From contig NZ_JACHJO010000007.1 of assembly GCF_014203695.1 (NCBI RefSeq), forward strand, positions 1 through 64,000: 64,000 nt of DNA, in the 5' to 3' direction. The DNA is from Nocardiopsis algeriensis. Lineage in GTDB: Bacteria > Actinomycetota > Actinomycetes > Streptosporangiales > Streptosporangiaceae. Positions 42,164 to 52,076 of the stretch are shown here, one piece after another; positions within the stretch are counted from its first letter, which is position 1; each line of letters begins with the position of its first letter. The translations under genes and the position numbers were made by a program. The notes under the pieces were generated by a model. It saw only the letters and a list, made by a program, of their open reading frames with translations, was not told the DNA's origin and did no database searches.

Positions 42164-45100
42164 GTGAACAGAGGCGACCAGGAACGTGCACGCGTCGTTG
42201 ATTTCTGGCGGGCCGTCGAACTGTTCGAACCGCAGAAAGTGGACAGACCGAACCTGCGCGGTGACGCCCCCGTCTCCCCGGTCGAGCCCGGCCGCCCTCT
42301 GCCCTGGCAACGGGGGCATCCGGTCCGCCGGCGTCCTGCGCCCCGCAACAGGGTCTGGCGGCACACGGTCTACCTCGGCGTGTTCAAGATCGAACAGATG
42401 CACGCGATCCTCACCGACGCCTTCGGCGCCGATCCGACGCGTGGTGACGAACGCCCGGTGGGAGAGGCCGCGCTGGCGGCGTTCGAGGTCGACGAGCGAG
42501 GCCAGGCGCTGCTGGCCACCCAAGCCCTGGCCACATGCGGATGGGCGCTCGGGCGGACCATCTCCCCCGGGCCCCGGTCACGGCACTGGTTGGAGGGTTT
42601 CAACCGGTCCGAGGAGCGTTTCGGTGAACTCTACAACTGGCTCGTTTCCGACCCCGGCCCCGAACCGACCAGAGCTCTCCTCACCGCGGTGGACGGAGGT
42701 CTGGTCTCCGGACCTCTGGTCGATCTCTGGGAGGCCGTGCGCGCATCACTGAAACTGTCCGCGGAGGCGGCGGGGGCACTGTCGGTTCCGGATGCGGACA
42801 TGGAGATATCGGCCTCCGTCGGAGCGGAACTCTCTTCCGACGACCCCGGTGCTTCCCTTCCCCGACTCCGCACGACGGGAGAGGACGGCCGCGTCCTGCA
42901 CTTCCGGGAACTGGAGGCCCTCCAACGAGTGGTGGCCTCCCTCCTGGGTGTGGACCGCCATCTGGTGCTCAACATCCGCATCCGGAGCCACACTGTTTCC
43001 GTCAAGGACGACGAGGCCGAACAGGAGCACCAGGAGTTCCTCCTCGCCCAGCAACGAGGCGAGACCGAGATTCCAGGGGATCCCTTCGGGGACACCACCG
43101 ACGCCCCGCTCCTCAACAGCTTCATCGCCGAGGACCTGGCTACCGTCTCCGAAGCGATCCGCAAGGGCGGGTACGGCGCGGCACTGCGCACTTACCTGTC
43201 CTCCTCAGCGGAGATCGCGGCACTACGCCGCACGGACATACGCCGGGAACAGAACGCCGTCGTCCACCGCGTCCACCCCGAGCTGACACCCGCGGGCCGG
43301 TGGCCGGCCAAGGACATCCATCCGCTGGTGCTGAGCCAACAGATCGCGATCAACTCCATCACCGAATCCCTGGGGCGGAGTTCTGGCGTGTTCGCGGTCA
43401 ACGGTCCGCCCGGCACAGGCAAGACCACCCTCTTGCGCGACCTGGTCGCCCACATCGTCGTGGAACGGGCCACGGTCCTGGCGGGCTTCACCAAACCTTG
43501 GGAGGCCTTCACCAGGAAGTCGACCGGCTGGGACCACGAGCGCGGCCGCACCTCCTTCCCTCGGCTGGTCCCCGAGCTGACCGGATTCGAGATCGTGGTG
43601 GCCTCGGCCAACAACGGCGCGGTGAACAACGTCACCCAGGAGATCCCCGGGCGCAGAGCCGTCGATGAACGGTGGGCGGAAGCCGACTACTTCGCCGCGA
43701 CCGCGTCGAACATGATCGAGGACGCGGAGGGGGCCTGGGGGACACTGGCCGCGCAGCTGGGCAACACCGGCAACCGCCGCAACTTCGTCAGCCGATTCTG
43801 GTGGGGCAACCGTCCCGACCGCACTCAGACCGAACACGGTATGCGCACACTCCTCGCCGCGCTGGACAAAGCCGACCGGGCCGACTCCCAGCCGGGGCTG
43901 CGCCGCTGGCGCGAGGCCGTCGAGGCGTTCAACGCGGCCGTACGCGAGCGGGACCGGTTGGTCGCCGAACGCGCAGTTGTAGCGAGGAAGCTGCAAGAGA
44001 TCCCTTCGGCGCGCCGTCTCCTCCAGGAGGCCGAACGCCTGTACCAGGATCGGAAGCTTTCAGCGGATGATGCCCGCACCGGACATGAAGTGCGCCAACG
44101 GTACAGCCATCAGGCGACCACCGACCTCCAGAAAATCGAGGCCGAGCGCGCACGGCACTGGGAGTTCAAACCGGGTTTCTGGGACGTCCTGTTCTCTTTG
44201 GGGCGCCGCCTGAGGGAGTGGCAGCACACCGACGACGGGATCGTCTCGCGGCTGCGCGCCGCGGAGGCCCACAGCCGCGAGTGCGCTGCGGCGGAGGGGG
44301 AGGCGCGGCAGACCAGGGAGAACGCCGACCGGGACCTGACTGCGGCCGACCACGACAGGCAAACCGCCGGGTCCCGCCTGACCGCGCTGGAGAGGGCGGT
44401 AGCTGCCGCGGAGCAACGGTGGCCGGGGTACGTACCGGTCGGCGACACGGTCACCAGCGATCGCGAACGCGAGCTCAGCGCCCCGTGGAACGACGCCGAG
44501 CTGGCCCGGGCACGTACCGAGGTGTTCCTCTCAGCGCTCGCCCTGCATGAGGCATTCATCCGCGCGGTCCCCGGCAAAATGCTCAGGGTCCTGCGCGCCG
44601 CCATGGATGTGCTGGACGGCAGGGCCAAACAGGCTGACGACGAGGCCGTACGCGAAGCGATGCGCGGTCTGTTCATCGTAGTGCCGGTGGTGTCGTCGAC
44701 CTTCGCCTCTTTCTCCCGCACCTTCGGGGCCTTCGACTCCGAGTCCCTCGGGTGGCTGCTGGTCGACGAGGCGGGCCAGGCCACCCCTCAGCAGGTGGTG
44801 GGGGCCCTGTGGCGTGCGCAGCGCGCCGTGGTCGTCGGCGACCCGCTCCAGCTCGAACCCGTCACCACCCTGACTCTTCCCGCTCAGCAGCACCTGCGCA
44901 GGCGCTTCGAGGTCGAGGAGCGCTGGCTACCCGCCTGGACCTCGGTGCAGACGTTGGCGGACTCGGTCACCCCGTTGGGAACGCTACTTGAACGGGGGGA
45001 GGGCGAACCGCTCTGGGTGGGGTGTCCGCTGCGCGTGCACCGACGCTGCGACGATCCGATGTTCACCGTCTCCAACACGGTCGCCTACAGCGGGATGATG

Positions 45101-45577
45101 GTGTTCGGAACCCCCGAGCGGGAAGAGCTTGCCCTGCCGCCCAGCCAGTGGGTGCACGTACCCGCGTCCGACGCCGAAGGACACTGGCGGCCTCTGGAGG
45201 GCGACAGGCTCAAGTGGCTTCTCAAGGGCCTGCGTGACAACCACGGCCACCCCATGGACGAGGTGTTCGTACTCGCACCATTCCGTGACGTGGCGGACAA
45301 GGTCCGGAAGATCTCCACGGATTTAGGGGTCCGCTGGGACAGGACAGGGACCATCCACACCTCCCAGGGCAAGGAGGCCGGAGTGGTGGTCTTCGTCCTC
45401 GGCGGGGCCCCTGACCGGGAGGGCGCCCTGGAGTGGGCCAGCAGAACCCCCAACCTGCTGAACGTGGCGGCCAGCCGGGCCAAGCGCAGGCTCTACGTTA
45501 TCGGTGACCACACGGCATGGGCGCACCGGCACCACTTCAAAACGCTCGGACAATACCTGCCGCTGCGGAAGAGGTGA
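42164..45577 (+). CDS. large SF1 (UPF1/COG1112-like) helicase
   Basis: The 1137-residue protein has a unique N-terminal region of 400 residues and Walker A in VNGPPGTGKTTLLRDLVAH near residue 413. An insertion of about 450 residues with a coiled coil separates this from Walker B (LLVDEAGQATPQQVVGALW, near 867). Later motifs include VVVGDPLQLEPVTT, the Q-like TIHTSQGKEAGVVVFVLG and LLNVAASRAKRRLYVIGD. It unwinds DNA or RNA with ATP. The setting beside a tRNA in an accessory island suggests a phage-defence role. Leu at 45323-45325 uses the rare TTA codon. GTG start with GGGAAGGG upstream. Confidence 0.85.
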   Translation: MNRGDQERARVVDFWRAVELFEPQKVDRPNLRGDAPVSPVEPGRPLPWQRGHPVRRRPAPRNRVWRHTVYLGVFKIEQMHAILTDAFGADPTRGDERPVGEAALAAFEVDERGQALLATQALATCGWALGRTISPGPRSRHWLEGFNRSEERFGELYNWLVSDPGPEPTRALLTAVDGGLVSGPLVDLWEAVRASLKLSAEAAGALSVPDADMEISASVGAELSSDDPGASLPRLRTTGEDGRVLHFRELEALQRVVASLLGVDRHLVLNIRIRSHTVSVKDDEAEQEHQEFLLAQQRGETEIPGDPFGDTTDAPLLNSFIAEDLATVSEAIRKGGYGAALRTYLSSSAEIAALRRTDIRREQNAVVHRVHPELTPAGRWPAKDIHPLVLSQQIAINSITESLGRSSGVFAVNGPPGTGKTTLLRDLVAHIVVERATVLAGFTKPWEAFTRKSTGWDHERGRTSFPRLVPELTGFEIVVASANNGAVNNVTQEIPGRRAVDERWAEADYFAATASNMIEDAEGAWGTLAAQLGNTGNRRNFVSRFWWGNRPDRTQTEHGMRTLLAALDKADRADSQPGLRRWREAVEAFNAAVRERDRLVAERAVVARKLQEIPSARRLLQEAERLYQDRKLSADDARTGHEVRQRYSHQATTDLQKIEAERARHWEFKPGFWDVLFSLGRRLREWQHTDDGIVSRLRAAEAHSRECAAAEGEARQTRENADRDLTAADHDRQTAGSRLTALERAVAAAEQRWPGYVPVGDTVTSDRERELSAPWNDAELARARTEVFLSALALHEAFIRAVPGKMLRVLRAAMDVLDGRAKQADDEAVREAMRGLFIVVPVVSSTFASFSRTFGAFDSESLGWLLVDEAGQATPQQVVGALWRAQRAVVVGDPLQLEPVTTLTLPAQQHLRRRFEVEERWLPAWTSVQTLADSVTPLGTLLERGEGEPLWVGCPLRVHRRCDDPMFTVSNTVAYSGMMVFGTPEREELALPPSQWVHVPASDAEGHWRPLEGDRLKWLLKGLRDNHGHPMDEVFVLAPFRDVADKVRKISTDLGVRWDRTGTIHTSQGKEAGVVVFVLGGAPDREGALEWASRTPNLLNVAASRAKRRLYVIGDHTAWAHRHHFKTLGQYLPLRKR

Positions 45578-45698
45578 CCGGCACGGACGCCGCCCGTGAA
45601 GGCTCACACGGACCCGCTCCGCTACCGCGATACCGACGCCCTGAAATCACGCCAGGGATACGGTTTTACCGCTCCCTGCCCTCAATCCTGGAGGCCCT

Positions 45699-46211
45699 GT
45701 GTCCCGTGCTCTTGTGCCCGTCGCAGCCGTCGCCGCCGCGGTCTGCCTGGTCGCCTGCGCGGCTCCCCACCACCCCGTCCATGACACGCGAGACATCGAA
45801 AGCGGCTCGAACGATCTGGTGACGCTGGCCGTAGAGGTCACCACGGACAATCACTGGCTGGCAGGCCGCAGGGACGACGGCACGTGCGTATGGCACACCC
45901 CGGCCTACGTGCTCCGGGACGGGGCGGGCACCGTGTTGGATGTGGGAGATGTCCCGGCCGACAGGGCCGACGGGACCGCGGCGGGCGAGATCCTGGACGG
46001 TGATCTGTGCCTGTTGCCCGTCAACCTGGATGCCCCTCCCGCAGAGGTTTACGAGGTGGAGATCACCGCCACGGCGCCGACCGGGGGGAGTATAGGCCCG
46101 ATCCCGGGAGAGGGTGAAAGTTACTCGGGCTCGGACATGATCAGCCGTCGTAATGCGCAGGACGGCGGGGTGGTGGAGGTGTTCATCGCCGGCCCGCCGT
46201 CTCCTTACTGA
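45699..46211 (+). CDS. small lipoprotein of unknown function
   Basis: The 170-residue product has a type II signal peptide with lipobox LVAC (residues 17-20) and so is lipid-anchored outside the membrane. The rest is a beta-rich domain with cysteines at 62 and near 104, without a family I recognise. The GTG has GGAGG five bases upstream. It lies 121 bp after the helicase gene, co-directional, but coupling is uncertain. Confidence 0.72.
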   Translation: MSRALVPVAAVAAAVCLVACAAPHHPVHDTRDIESGSNDLVTLAVEVTTDNHWLAGRRDDGTCVWHTPAYVLRDGAGTVLDVGDVPADRADGTAAGEILDGDLCLLPVNLDAPPAEVYEVEITATAPTGGSIGPIPGEGESYSGSDMISRRNAQDGGVVEVFIAGPPSPY

Positions 46212-46416
46212 TGTGGTCGCGGCTGGGCGCTCGTCCCGGACAGGGACAGGCTCAAGCCCGTTCCAGCGTCCCTTCCAGAAGCCCACAAGGAACGGCTTTT
46301 GCCCTTCCCTGAGAAGCAGGACAAGAAGCCTGTGACGCGGCGACGCCGAGGCGCCAGGATTGTCTCCCTGGAGGAGATCGAGGCGAACAAGAAGATTTGA
46401 GGCGCGAAGAGAGATC

Positions 46417-47314
46417 GAGCCCTTTTCATCTTGAAGGTGCAGGTCACAGCCCTGTACCGGTCTCTCCGCGCCTCTTCTGAACAGCAAGAAGCCCCTGGTG
46501 GAGGAGTTAACGACGAAGAAAACCCAATACCAGAGGCTTCGCATGCTGTTCTACCCTGCCGCGCTGCCATTGTCACGTCGCACCCTGAACCTGGCCGCCC
46601 GCACCATCTGTGCCCACCGCACCAAGACCGGGTCCCGATGGCGGCGCCTGGAGCCGGCGCAGCAGGCCCTGCTGGTCTGGTCCACCTGTACAAAGGTGAG
46701 CCCTTCGCCCAGGTCGTGGCCGGGTTCGGCATCGGCACCACGACCGCCTGAAGGTACGTGCGCGAGACCACGGCCCTGATCGCCGGCCAGGCGCCCACCC
46801 TGGCACAGGGGCTGCGCCGCGCCCGCCGCAAGGGGTGGGGGTACGTGATCATCGACGGCACCCTGATCGCCTGCGACCGGGTCGCGGTCGACTGCCCCTT
46901 CTACTCCGGCAAGCACCAACACCACGGCATGAACATCCAAGTGGTGTCCGCACTCGACGGCGAACCCCTGCAGGCCTCCTGGTCGCTGCCCGGGGCGGTG
47001 CACGACACCAGAGCCGCCCGGGTGTGGAGGATTGCCGAGCGCATCGAGGCGGCCGGGCTGATCGGGTTGGGCGACAAGGGCTACGTCGGGCCCTCCGACG
47101 TGGTGTTCTGCCCGTTCAAGGGGCGCGGCAAGCCGCAGTGGAAGATGGACGCCAACTCCGCCCATGCCAAGCTCCGCTCGCCCGGGGAGCGCGCGATCGC
47201 CCAGCTCAAGCAGTGGGACATCCTGCGCCGCCTACGCTGCTGCCCGCAACGCGCCGGCCAGATCACCCGCGCGGTGCTGATCCTCCAGCTCCGAGAAGCA
47301 GGATAAAAAGGCTC
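46417..47314 (+). mobile_element. IS5-type insertion sequence, inactive
   Basis: The element of about 0.9 kb is bounded by imperfect inverted ends, GAGCCCTTTTCATC on the left and the complement of GATAAAAAGGCTC on the right. It contains one transposase gene broken by a frameshift and a stop. A decayed relative, in the same orientation, ends at 56746 with AGATGACAAGGGCTC, which matches this left end at 14 of 15 bases when inverted. I see no clear target duplication. Confidence 0.75.
46543..47306 (+). pseudogene. IS5-family transposase pseudogene
   Basis: Translation begins MLFYPAALPLSRRTLNLAAR, as in common actinomycete IS5 transposases. A one-base loss near 46677 shifts the frame before HLYKGEPFAQVVAGFGIG. 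In the shifted frame TGA (46749-46751) replaces the conserved Trp before RYVRETTALIAG. The rest is intact and includes the DDE-domain segments VIIDGTLIACDRV, PFYSGKHQHHGMNIQVV, LGDKGYVGPS and the closing GERAIAQLKQWDILRRLRCC. Two independent lesions make it nonfunctional. Confidence 0.88.
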
Positions 47315-47448
47315 AGTGGTCAAGGCTTTCGGGTTTCCGGGGATGTACCAGGGACGACGATCCGGCCAGATGTCCGGCAGGCGAGCTCCACATCGGACGT
47401 AACACCCGCCCCGCCGGCGGATGCGCCCGCCACCGCCGCACGCAACGG

Positions 47449-48327
47449 TCATCCCTCGGGTGCGGCAAGCACGGTGTCGCCGAGCGCGGATGCCGTGCGG
47501 ACGAGTGCCGCGACCGCTCGGGAGCGGCTGCCGGGAGGCCAGGCGATCACCGTGGTGACCTCCGGTGCGTCGACGACGGGCACCGCGACGTGCTCGGGCC
47601 ACTGCCAGGCACGGCTGGAAGCGGGAATGACGAGCAGCGTCTTGCCGAGTGCCACGAGCTGGGCGAGCTGTGACTGGGTGCGGACCTCCGGTCCGGGCCC
47701 GTCCGGATACGAGCCGTCAAGCCTCGGCCATCTGGCGATCGGCAGGTCCGGGACGTTCTGGGCCTCCGCCAGGGAAAGCGTCTTGCGTAAGGCGAGCGGG
47801 TGGTCTGCCGGAAGGAGCGCGACCTGGCCTTCGGTGTGGAGGTCTTCGGTGTCGAATCCGGCGAGGTCGTCGAACGGGCGATGCATGAGTGCCGCGTCGG
47901 CGCGTCCGCTGCGGAGCAGTCCTGCCTGCTCGCCGACCTCGCACAGGAGGACGTCGACCGGTACGGCATCGGGTTCGACCGCGACCGCGTCGAGGAGCCG
48001 CCGCAGTATGTCGTGGGAGGCTCCGGCCTTCGTCGCGAGTACCAGCGGCTGCTGCGGGTTCGCGGCGCGCCTCGTCCGGTGCACTGCGGCCTCGACCGCG
48101 TCGAGTGCCGCTCGGGCCTCTCGCAGCAGCACTGCGCCGGCTCGGGTGAGCGTTACGCCGCGCCGGTTCCGGTCGAAGAGCCTGGCGTCGATCCGGCGCT
48201 CCAACCGGCGGATCGCGCGCGAGAGCGGAGGCTGTGCGATCCCGAGCCGCTCGGCGGCGTGTCCGAAGTGGAGTTCCTCCGCAACGGCGACGAAGTACCG
48301 GAGTTCGCGGGTCTCGACATGGTCCAC
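47449..48327 (-). CDS. LysR-family transcriptional regulator
   Basis: The 292-residue protein has the helix-turn-helix ELHFGHAAERLGIAQPPLSR and RRLERRIDARLFDRNRRGVT, then a substrate-binding-like effector domain. The GTG start faces the SDR gene across about 90 bp, so the regulator very likely controls that dehydrogenase. This gene pair is a frequently mobile unit in actinobacteria and follows the dead IS element. Confidence 0.9.
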   Translation of the reverse strand: MDHVETRELRYFVAVAEELHFGHAAERLGIAQPPLSRAIRRLERRIDARLFDRNRRGVTLTRAGAVLLREARAALDAVEAAVHRTRRAANPQQPLVLATKAGASHDILRRLLDAVAVEPDAVPVDVLLCEVGEQAGLLRSGRADAALMHRPFDDLAGFDTEDLHTEGQVALLPADHPLALRKTLSLAEAQNVPDLPIARWPRLDGSYPDGPGPEVRTQSQLAQLVALGKTLLVIPASSRAWQWPEHVAVPVVDAPEVTTVIAWPPGSRSRAVAALVRTASALGDTVLAAPEG

Positions 48328-48418
48328 GCGGGCAGCCTAGCGGCTTGTACCGGACAGGTATCACAGCGGACCGGATCGGTGTTGGACGCCCGGAGCACGG
48401 CCTCCGAGGATGAGGTGC

Positions 48419-49135
48419 GTGAACGTTGCGAAGACAGCGCTGGTCACCGGCGCAAACAAGGGGATCGGATTCGCCATCGCCCGGGGTCTCGGGGATATCG
48501 GCTTCAGGGTCGCGGTAGGGGCCCGTGACGACGCGCGGCGGAAAGAGGCCGTGGAGCGTCTGCGGGCCGCGGGCACCGACGCGTTCGGGGTCGCCCTCGA
48601 CGTCACCTCGGACGACAGCGTCGCCGCGGCGGCGGCGACCGTCGAGAGGGCGGCGGGGAGCCTGGACGTGCTCGTCAACAACGCGGGTATCGCCGGCCGG
48701 GTCGACGGCGGCAGGCAGGATCCGACGACACTCGATCTCAACGTCGTGCGCACTGTCCTGGAGACCAACGTGTTCGGGGTCGTCCGGGTCACCAATGCGA
48801 TGCTTCCGCTGCTGCGCCGTTCGGACGCGCCGCGCATCGTCAACATGTCGAGCAACATGGGATCTCTGGCGCTGCGGACAGGGCCGCTGCTGGCCGCGTA
48901 CGCGTCGTCGAAGACGATGCTCAACAGCATCACCGTCCAGTACGCCCGCCGCTTCTCCGACACGAACATCATCGTCAATGCCGCATGCCCGGGCCATGTG
49001 GCCACGGACTTCACCGGTTTCGATGCCCCGCGGACACCCGAGCAGGGGGCCGCGATCGCGATCCGGCTCGCCACTTTGCCGGACGGCGGGCCGAGCGGCG
49101 GTTTCTTCGACGACGGGGGCGCCGTCCCCTGGTGA
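48419..49135 (+). CDS. short-chain dehydrogenase/reductase
   Basis: The protein of about 238 residues is a classical SDR. The NAD(P) motif is ALVTGANKGIGFAIARGLG, followed by LDVLVNNAGIAG, the catalytic Ser in RIVNMSSNMGSLA and the YASSK motif with catalytic Tyr and Lys. An Arg/Asp pattern after the second strand (GARDD) suggests NADP. The substrate is unknown. The GTG at 48419 is preferred because GAGG lies just upstream and homology starts there; an in-frame ATG at 48410 is possible. Confidence 0.9.
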   Translation: MNVAKTALVTGANKGIGFAIARGLGDIGFRVAVGARDDARRKEAVERLRAAGTDAFGVALDVTSDDSVAAAAATVERAAGSLDVLVNNAGIAGRVDGGRQDPTTLDLNVVRTVLETNVFGVVRVTNAMLPLLRRSDAPRIVNMSSNMGSLALRTGPLLAAYASSKTMLNSITVQYARRFSDTNIIVNAACPGHVATDFTGFDAPRTPEQGAAIAIRLATLPDGGPSGGFFDDGGAVPW

Positions 49136-49343
49136 CGTCGGGCGCGGAAGTCTGCGCTGCCTGACACGGGCTCCGGCATCTCCCTGCCCCGGCGAGCCGC
49201 ACCGGTTCCCTCTCCGGTTGCCTTCCCGGCCGTTCCCCGCCCCGGATCGCGGCCCCGGGTCGGCGTCCGCGGTGCCCCCGCCCCTCCTCGGAGTCGCCGG
49301 GTTCGGGAAGTCCCCGGTCGGCGGCTCCGAGGAGCTCCGGCGC

Positions 49344-49377
49344 ACGTCCGCCATGTCCTCACGGGCACGGCGGACGT
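49344..49377. terminator. stem-loop between convergent SDR and NmrA genes
   Basis: ACGTCCGCC pairs with GGCGGACGT (49369-49377), adjoining the stop of the minus-strand gene. Confidence 0.55.
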
Positions 49378-49382
49378 CCGTC

Positions 49383-50204
49383 TCAGGTCGCGGGCCGGAA
49401 CCGCTCCGCGTTCTCCCGCGCCCACAGCGCGAAGGTACGTGCGGGTTTGCCCGTGACGGTTTCCACGGTGGGCAGGACGGTCCCGGCCGCATCCGGTGGG
49501 TCGGTGGCCAGCTGGATGCCGAACTCCACGTAGTCGTCGTATCCGTAGCCTCTCAGGCGGGCGCGTTCGCCGTCCTCCGTGAGCTGTACGAAGGTGATCT
49601 CCTGGCCGGTGGCCTGTGCGAGGATCCGCGTGCGCTCCTCGGGGGTGAGTGCTTCGGGCCCGGTGAGGGGATAGCTGCGCCCGCCGTGCCCGCCCTCGGT
49701 GAGGGCGGTGGCGGCGACGTCGGCGATGTCGGCCTCGTGCACCACCGCGCTGGGGTAGGCGGCGAGCATCGAGACGGTGCGGCGGGAGCGGATCTCGTCC
49801 ACCCATTCGAGGGCGTTGCCCATGAACTCGACCGGTTGCAGGATCGTCCACTCGATACCGCTGGCCATCAGTGCGGTCTCTACGCTGGTCGGGGACCAGC
49901 CGCCGAGCACGGTGGCGCGCCGGACACCGCTGCGTTCGGCGAGGTCGACGATCTCCGCGCCGTTGGTGAGGTCGGCGTAGCCGTCTCCGCCGAAGGTGAT
50001 CAGGTGGACCGCCTCGGCTCCGGCGAAGGCGGCCTCGAGCGTGCCGGTGTCGTTCAGGTCTCCCGCCACCACCTGGACACCAGGGGGAAATCCGGCTTTC
50101 GAGGGATTGCGGGTGAGTGCCCTGACCTCGTGGCCCGCTCCGTGGAGCCGGGTGACGAGGTGGCGCCCGACGTTGCCGGTCGCCCCGGTGACGAGGATGT
50201 GCAT
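49383..50204 (-). CDS. NmrA-like NAD(P)-binding protein
   Basis: The 273-residue atypical SDR begins MHILVTGATGNVGRHLVTRL and continues with VRALTRNPSKAGFPPGVQVV and GDLNDTGTLEAAFAGAEAVH. It lacks the YxxxK catalytic pair, as is usual for NmrA-type redox sensors and quinone-reductase-like proteins. ATG 50204 is chosen for AGGA nine bases upstream; another ATG lies six bases earlier. It follows the ABC exporter genes on the same strand with a 33-bp gap and may be the last gene of that operon. Confidence 0.85.
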   Translation of the reverse strand: MHILVTGATGNVGRHLVTRLHGAGHEVRALTRNPSKAGFPPGVQVVAGDLNDTGTLEAAFAGAEAVHLITFGGDGYADLTNGAEIVDLAERSGVRRATVLGGWSPTSVETALMASGIEWTILQPVEFMGNALEWVDEIRSRRTVSMLAAYPSAVVHEADIADVAATALTEGGHGGRSYPLTGPEALTPEERTRILAQATGQEITFVQLTEDGERARLRGYGYDDYVEFGIQLATDPPDAAGTVLPTVETVTGKPARTFALWARENAERFRPAT

Positions 50205-50237
50205 GTTCATCGGTCCTTTCGATGGTCGGCGGTCGGT

Positions 50238-51017
50238 TCAGCTGGTTCCGGCCCGGAGGGCGCGGATCCCGAGGAAGAGGCCGAGGAGGGCGGTCGCGGT
50301 CGCCGCGAGGAGACCGAGTGCCGTGTCCTGGGTCGCGATGTGGCCGGCGAAGAGATCGCGTTCGGCCTCGACGACATGGGTGAGGGGGTTGAACTGCGCG
50401 AGCACGCGCATCCACCGGGGGCCGTCGTCCAGGGGGAGCAGCATTCCGGACAGGATCATCAGCGGGAAGAGCACTGTCTGGTGCACCGTCCAGAACACCC
50501 AGTCCTGCTCGCGCACCGCGATGGCAAGGGCGTAGCTCAGTGAGCCGATGCCGACACCGAGGACACCCAGGAGGAGCAGTCCGAGGACCGCGCCACCGAC
50601 GTGGGGGCGGAATCCGAACGGGACCGCGGCCAGGACGACCACGACCGCCTGGGCGACGAGCGGCACGAACTCCTTGAGCGCCCGCCCGACGAACAGGGAG
50701 GAGCGTGTCAGCGGGGTGACGAGGAGCCGTTCGTGGGAGCCGCTGTGGAGTTCGTACTGAAGGTTGGATCCGGTGCTCGCGGTTCCGAAGAGCGAGATCA
50801 TCACGAGGATGCCCGGGACGAACCAGGCCCACGGGGACGGCTCGGGTGCCGCGTCGGTCGCGACCAGCGGTCCGAAGAGCACCAGGAAGAAGACCGGCTG
50901 GACCAGACCGACGACCAGGGAGAAGGGGTCGCTCACCACGGGACGCAGCTCGCGTCCCATCACGATGAGGACGTCACCGGTCACACTGCGGCGGCGGGGC
51001 GCCGTGTCCGGGGTCAT
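50238..51017 (-). CDS. ABC-2 type exporter permease
   Basis: The 259-residue membrane protein has six hydrophobic segments and the ABC2 signature of daunorubicin-resistance DrrB-type permeases (FVPGILVMISLFGTASTG, then LFPLMILSGMLLPLDDGPRW). Its ATG overlaps the stop of the ATP-binding gene (ATGA), so the two are translated together and form one exporter for a lipophilic compound or drug. Confidence 0.9.
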   Translation of the reverse strand: MTPDTAPRRRSVTGDVLIVMGRELRPVVSDPFSLVVGLVQPVFFLVLFGPLVATDAAPEPSPWAWFVPGILVMISLFGTASTGSNLQYELHSGSHERLLVTPLTRSSLFVGRALKEFVPLVAQAVVVVLAAVPFGFRPHVGGAVLGLLLLGVLGVGIGSLSYALAIAVREQDWVFWTVHQTVLFPLMILSGMLLPLDDGPRWMRVLAQFNPLTHVVEAERDLFAGHIATQDTALGLLAATATALLGLFLGIRALRAGTS

Positions 51018-52024
51018 GCGCTGTCCTCCTGCGCTCCGCTGCTCTGCCCGGCCTCGCCGGTGGAGAACGCGCCCGCTTCGCGCAGGCTCCATCCGGTGAG
51101 TTCGAGGAACACGTCGTCGAGGGTCGGGGTCCGGGTTTCTGCGGCCACCACGTCGATGCCGTGATCCCGGGCCGCGGTGATCAGTGCCGGGAGCGCGGTG
51201 CGGCCGTCGTCCACCTTGGCGGTGACGGCCGTGCCGTGTGCGGTCGCGGCGCGGACCCGGTCCGCTGTGGCCAGGAGCGCCTGAAGACGTCGCGCGGCAA
51301 CCGGGTCCGGTACCGCCAGGGTGACCGTGTGGCCGGCGGAGCGCTGTTTGAGCAGTTCCGGTGGGCCGTCCGCGACGATGCGCCCGCGGTCGACGACGAC
51401 CACGCGGTCCGCCGCGTGGTCGGCTTCTTCCAGGTAGTGGGTGGTGAAGACGATCGTCATGCCGGTTTTCTGCCGGATCCGGACGACGTGATCCCAGAGG
51501 TGGCCCCGGCTCTGCGGGTCGAGACCCGTTGTGGGCTCGTCCAGGAAGAGGAGAGGTGGGAGGTTCACCAGTCCGAGGGCGAGGTCGAGCCGTCGGCGCT
51601 GGCCTCCGCTCATCGCCTGTGTCTTGCGTCGGGCGAGTGGTTCCAGCTGGAGCAGGGACAGCAGTTCGGCGGCTCTCCCCCGGGCTGCTGCCCGGGAGAG
51701 TCCGTGGATACGCCCTTGTGTGACGAGCTCGTCGACGGCGCGCTGGTGGTGTCCGGCTCCGCTGCCCTGGCCGACGTACCCGATGTGCTCCCGCACGAAC
51801 CGGCTCTGGCTGGATACGTCGAAACCGGCGACCCGGGCGGATCCGCGGGTGGGTGGCAGGAGCGTGGAGAGCATCCGCATCAGGGTGCTCTTGCCCGCCC
51901 CGTTGGGGCCGAGCACGGCGACGCTCTCCCCCCGTGCGACGGAGAGGTCGATGTCCCGGACGGCGGGGAATTCCCCGCCGTCCGGTGTGCGGAAGCTCCG
52001 CGAGAGGCCGTCGGTACTGATCAT
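51014..52024 (-). CDS. daunorubicin-type ABC exporter ATP-binding protein
   Basis: The 336-residue ATPase has Walker A VLGPNGAGKSTLMRMLSTLL, signature QAMSGGQRRRLDLALGLVNL, Walker B LLFLDEPTTGLDP and the switch His in VFTTHYLEEADHA. A C-terminal extension of about 100 residues typical of DrrA proteins follows. It powers the overlapping permease. Expression is probably governed by the divergent WYL regulator through the palindrome at 52077. Confidence 0.93.
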   Translation of the reverse strand: MISTDGLSRSFRTPDGGEFPAVRDIDLSVARGESVAVLGPNGAGKSTLMRMLSTLLPPTRGSARVAGFDVSSQSRFVREHIGYVGQGSGAGHHQRAVDELVTQGRIHGLSRAAARGRAAELLSLLQLEPLARRKTQAMSGGQRRRLDLALGLVNLPPLLFLDEPTTGLDPQSRGHLWDHVVRIRQKTGMTIVFTTHYLEEADHAADRVVVVDRGRIVADGPPELLKQRSAGHTVTLAVPDPVAARRLQALLATADRVRAATAHGTAVTAKVDDGRTALPALITAARDHGIDVVAAETRTPTLDDVFLELTGWSLREAGAFSTGEAGQSSGAQEDSA

Positions 52025-52076
52025 GTTCCGGTTGTGCTCCGCTTCTGCGTTCGGTGGCGTCCCCATCCTCATCGGC

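Noticed and set aside
41516..42366. Minus-strand ORFs near tRNA-His
   Set aside because: Codon pattern is uneven and only a short patch looks protein-like. Possibly a gene relic, but not supportable as a gene.
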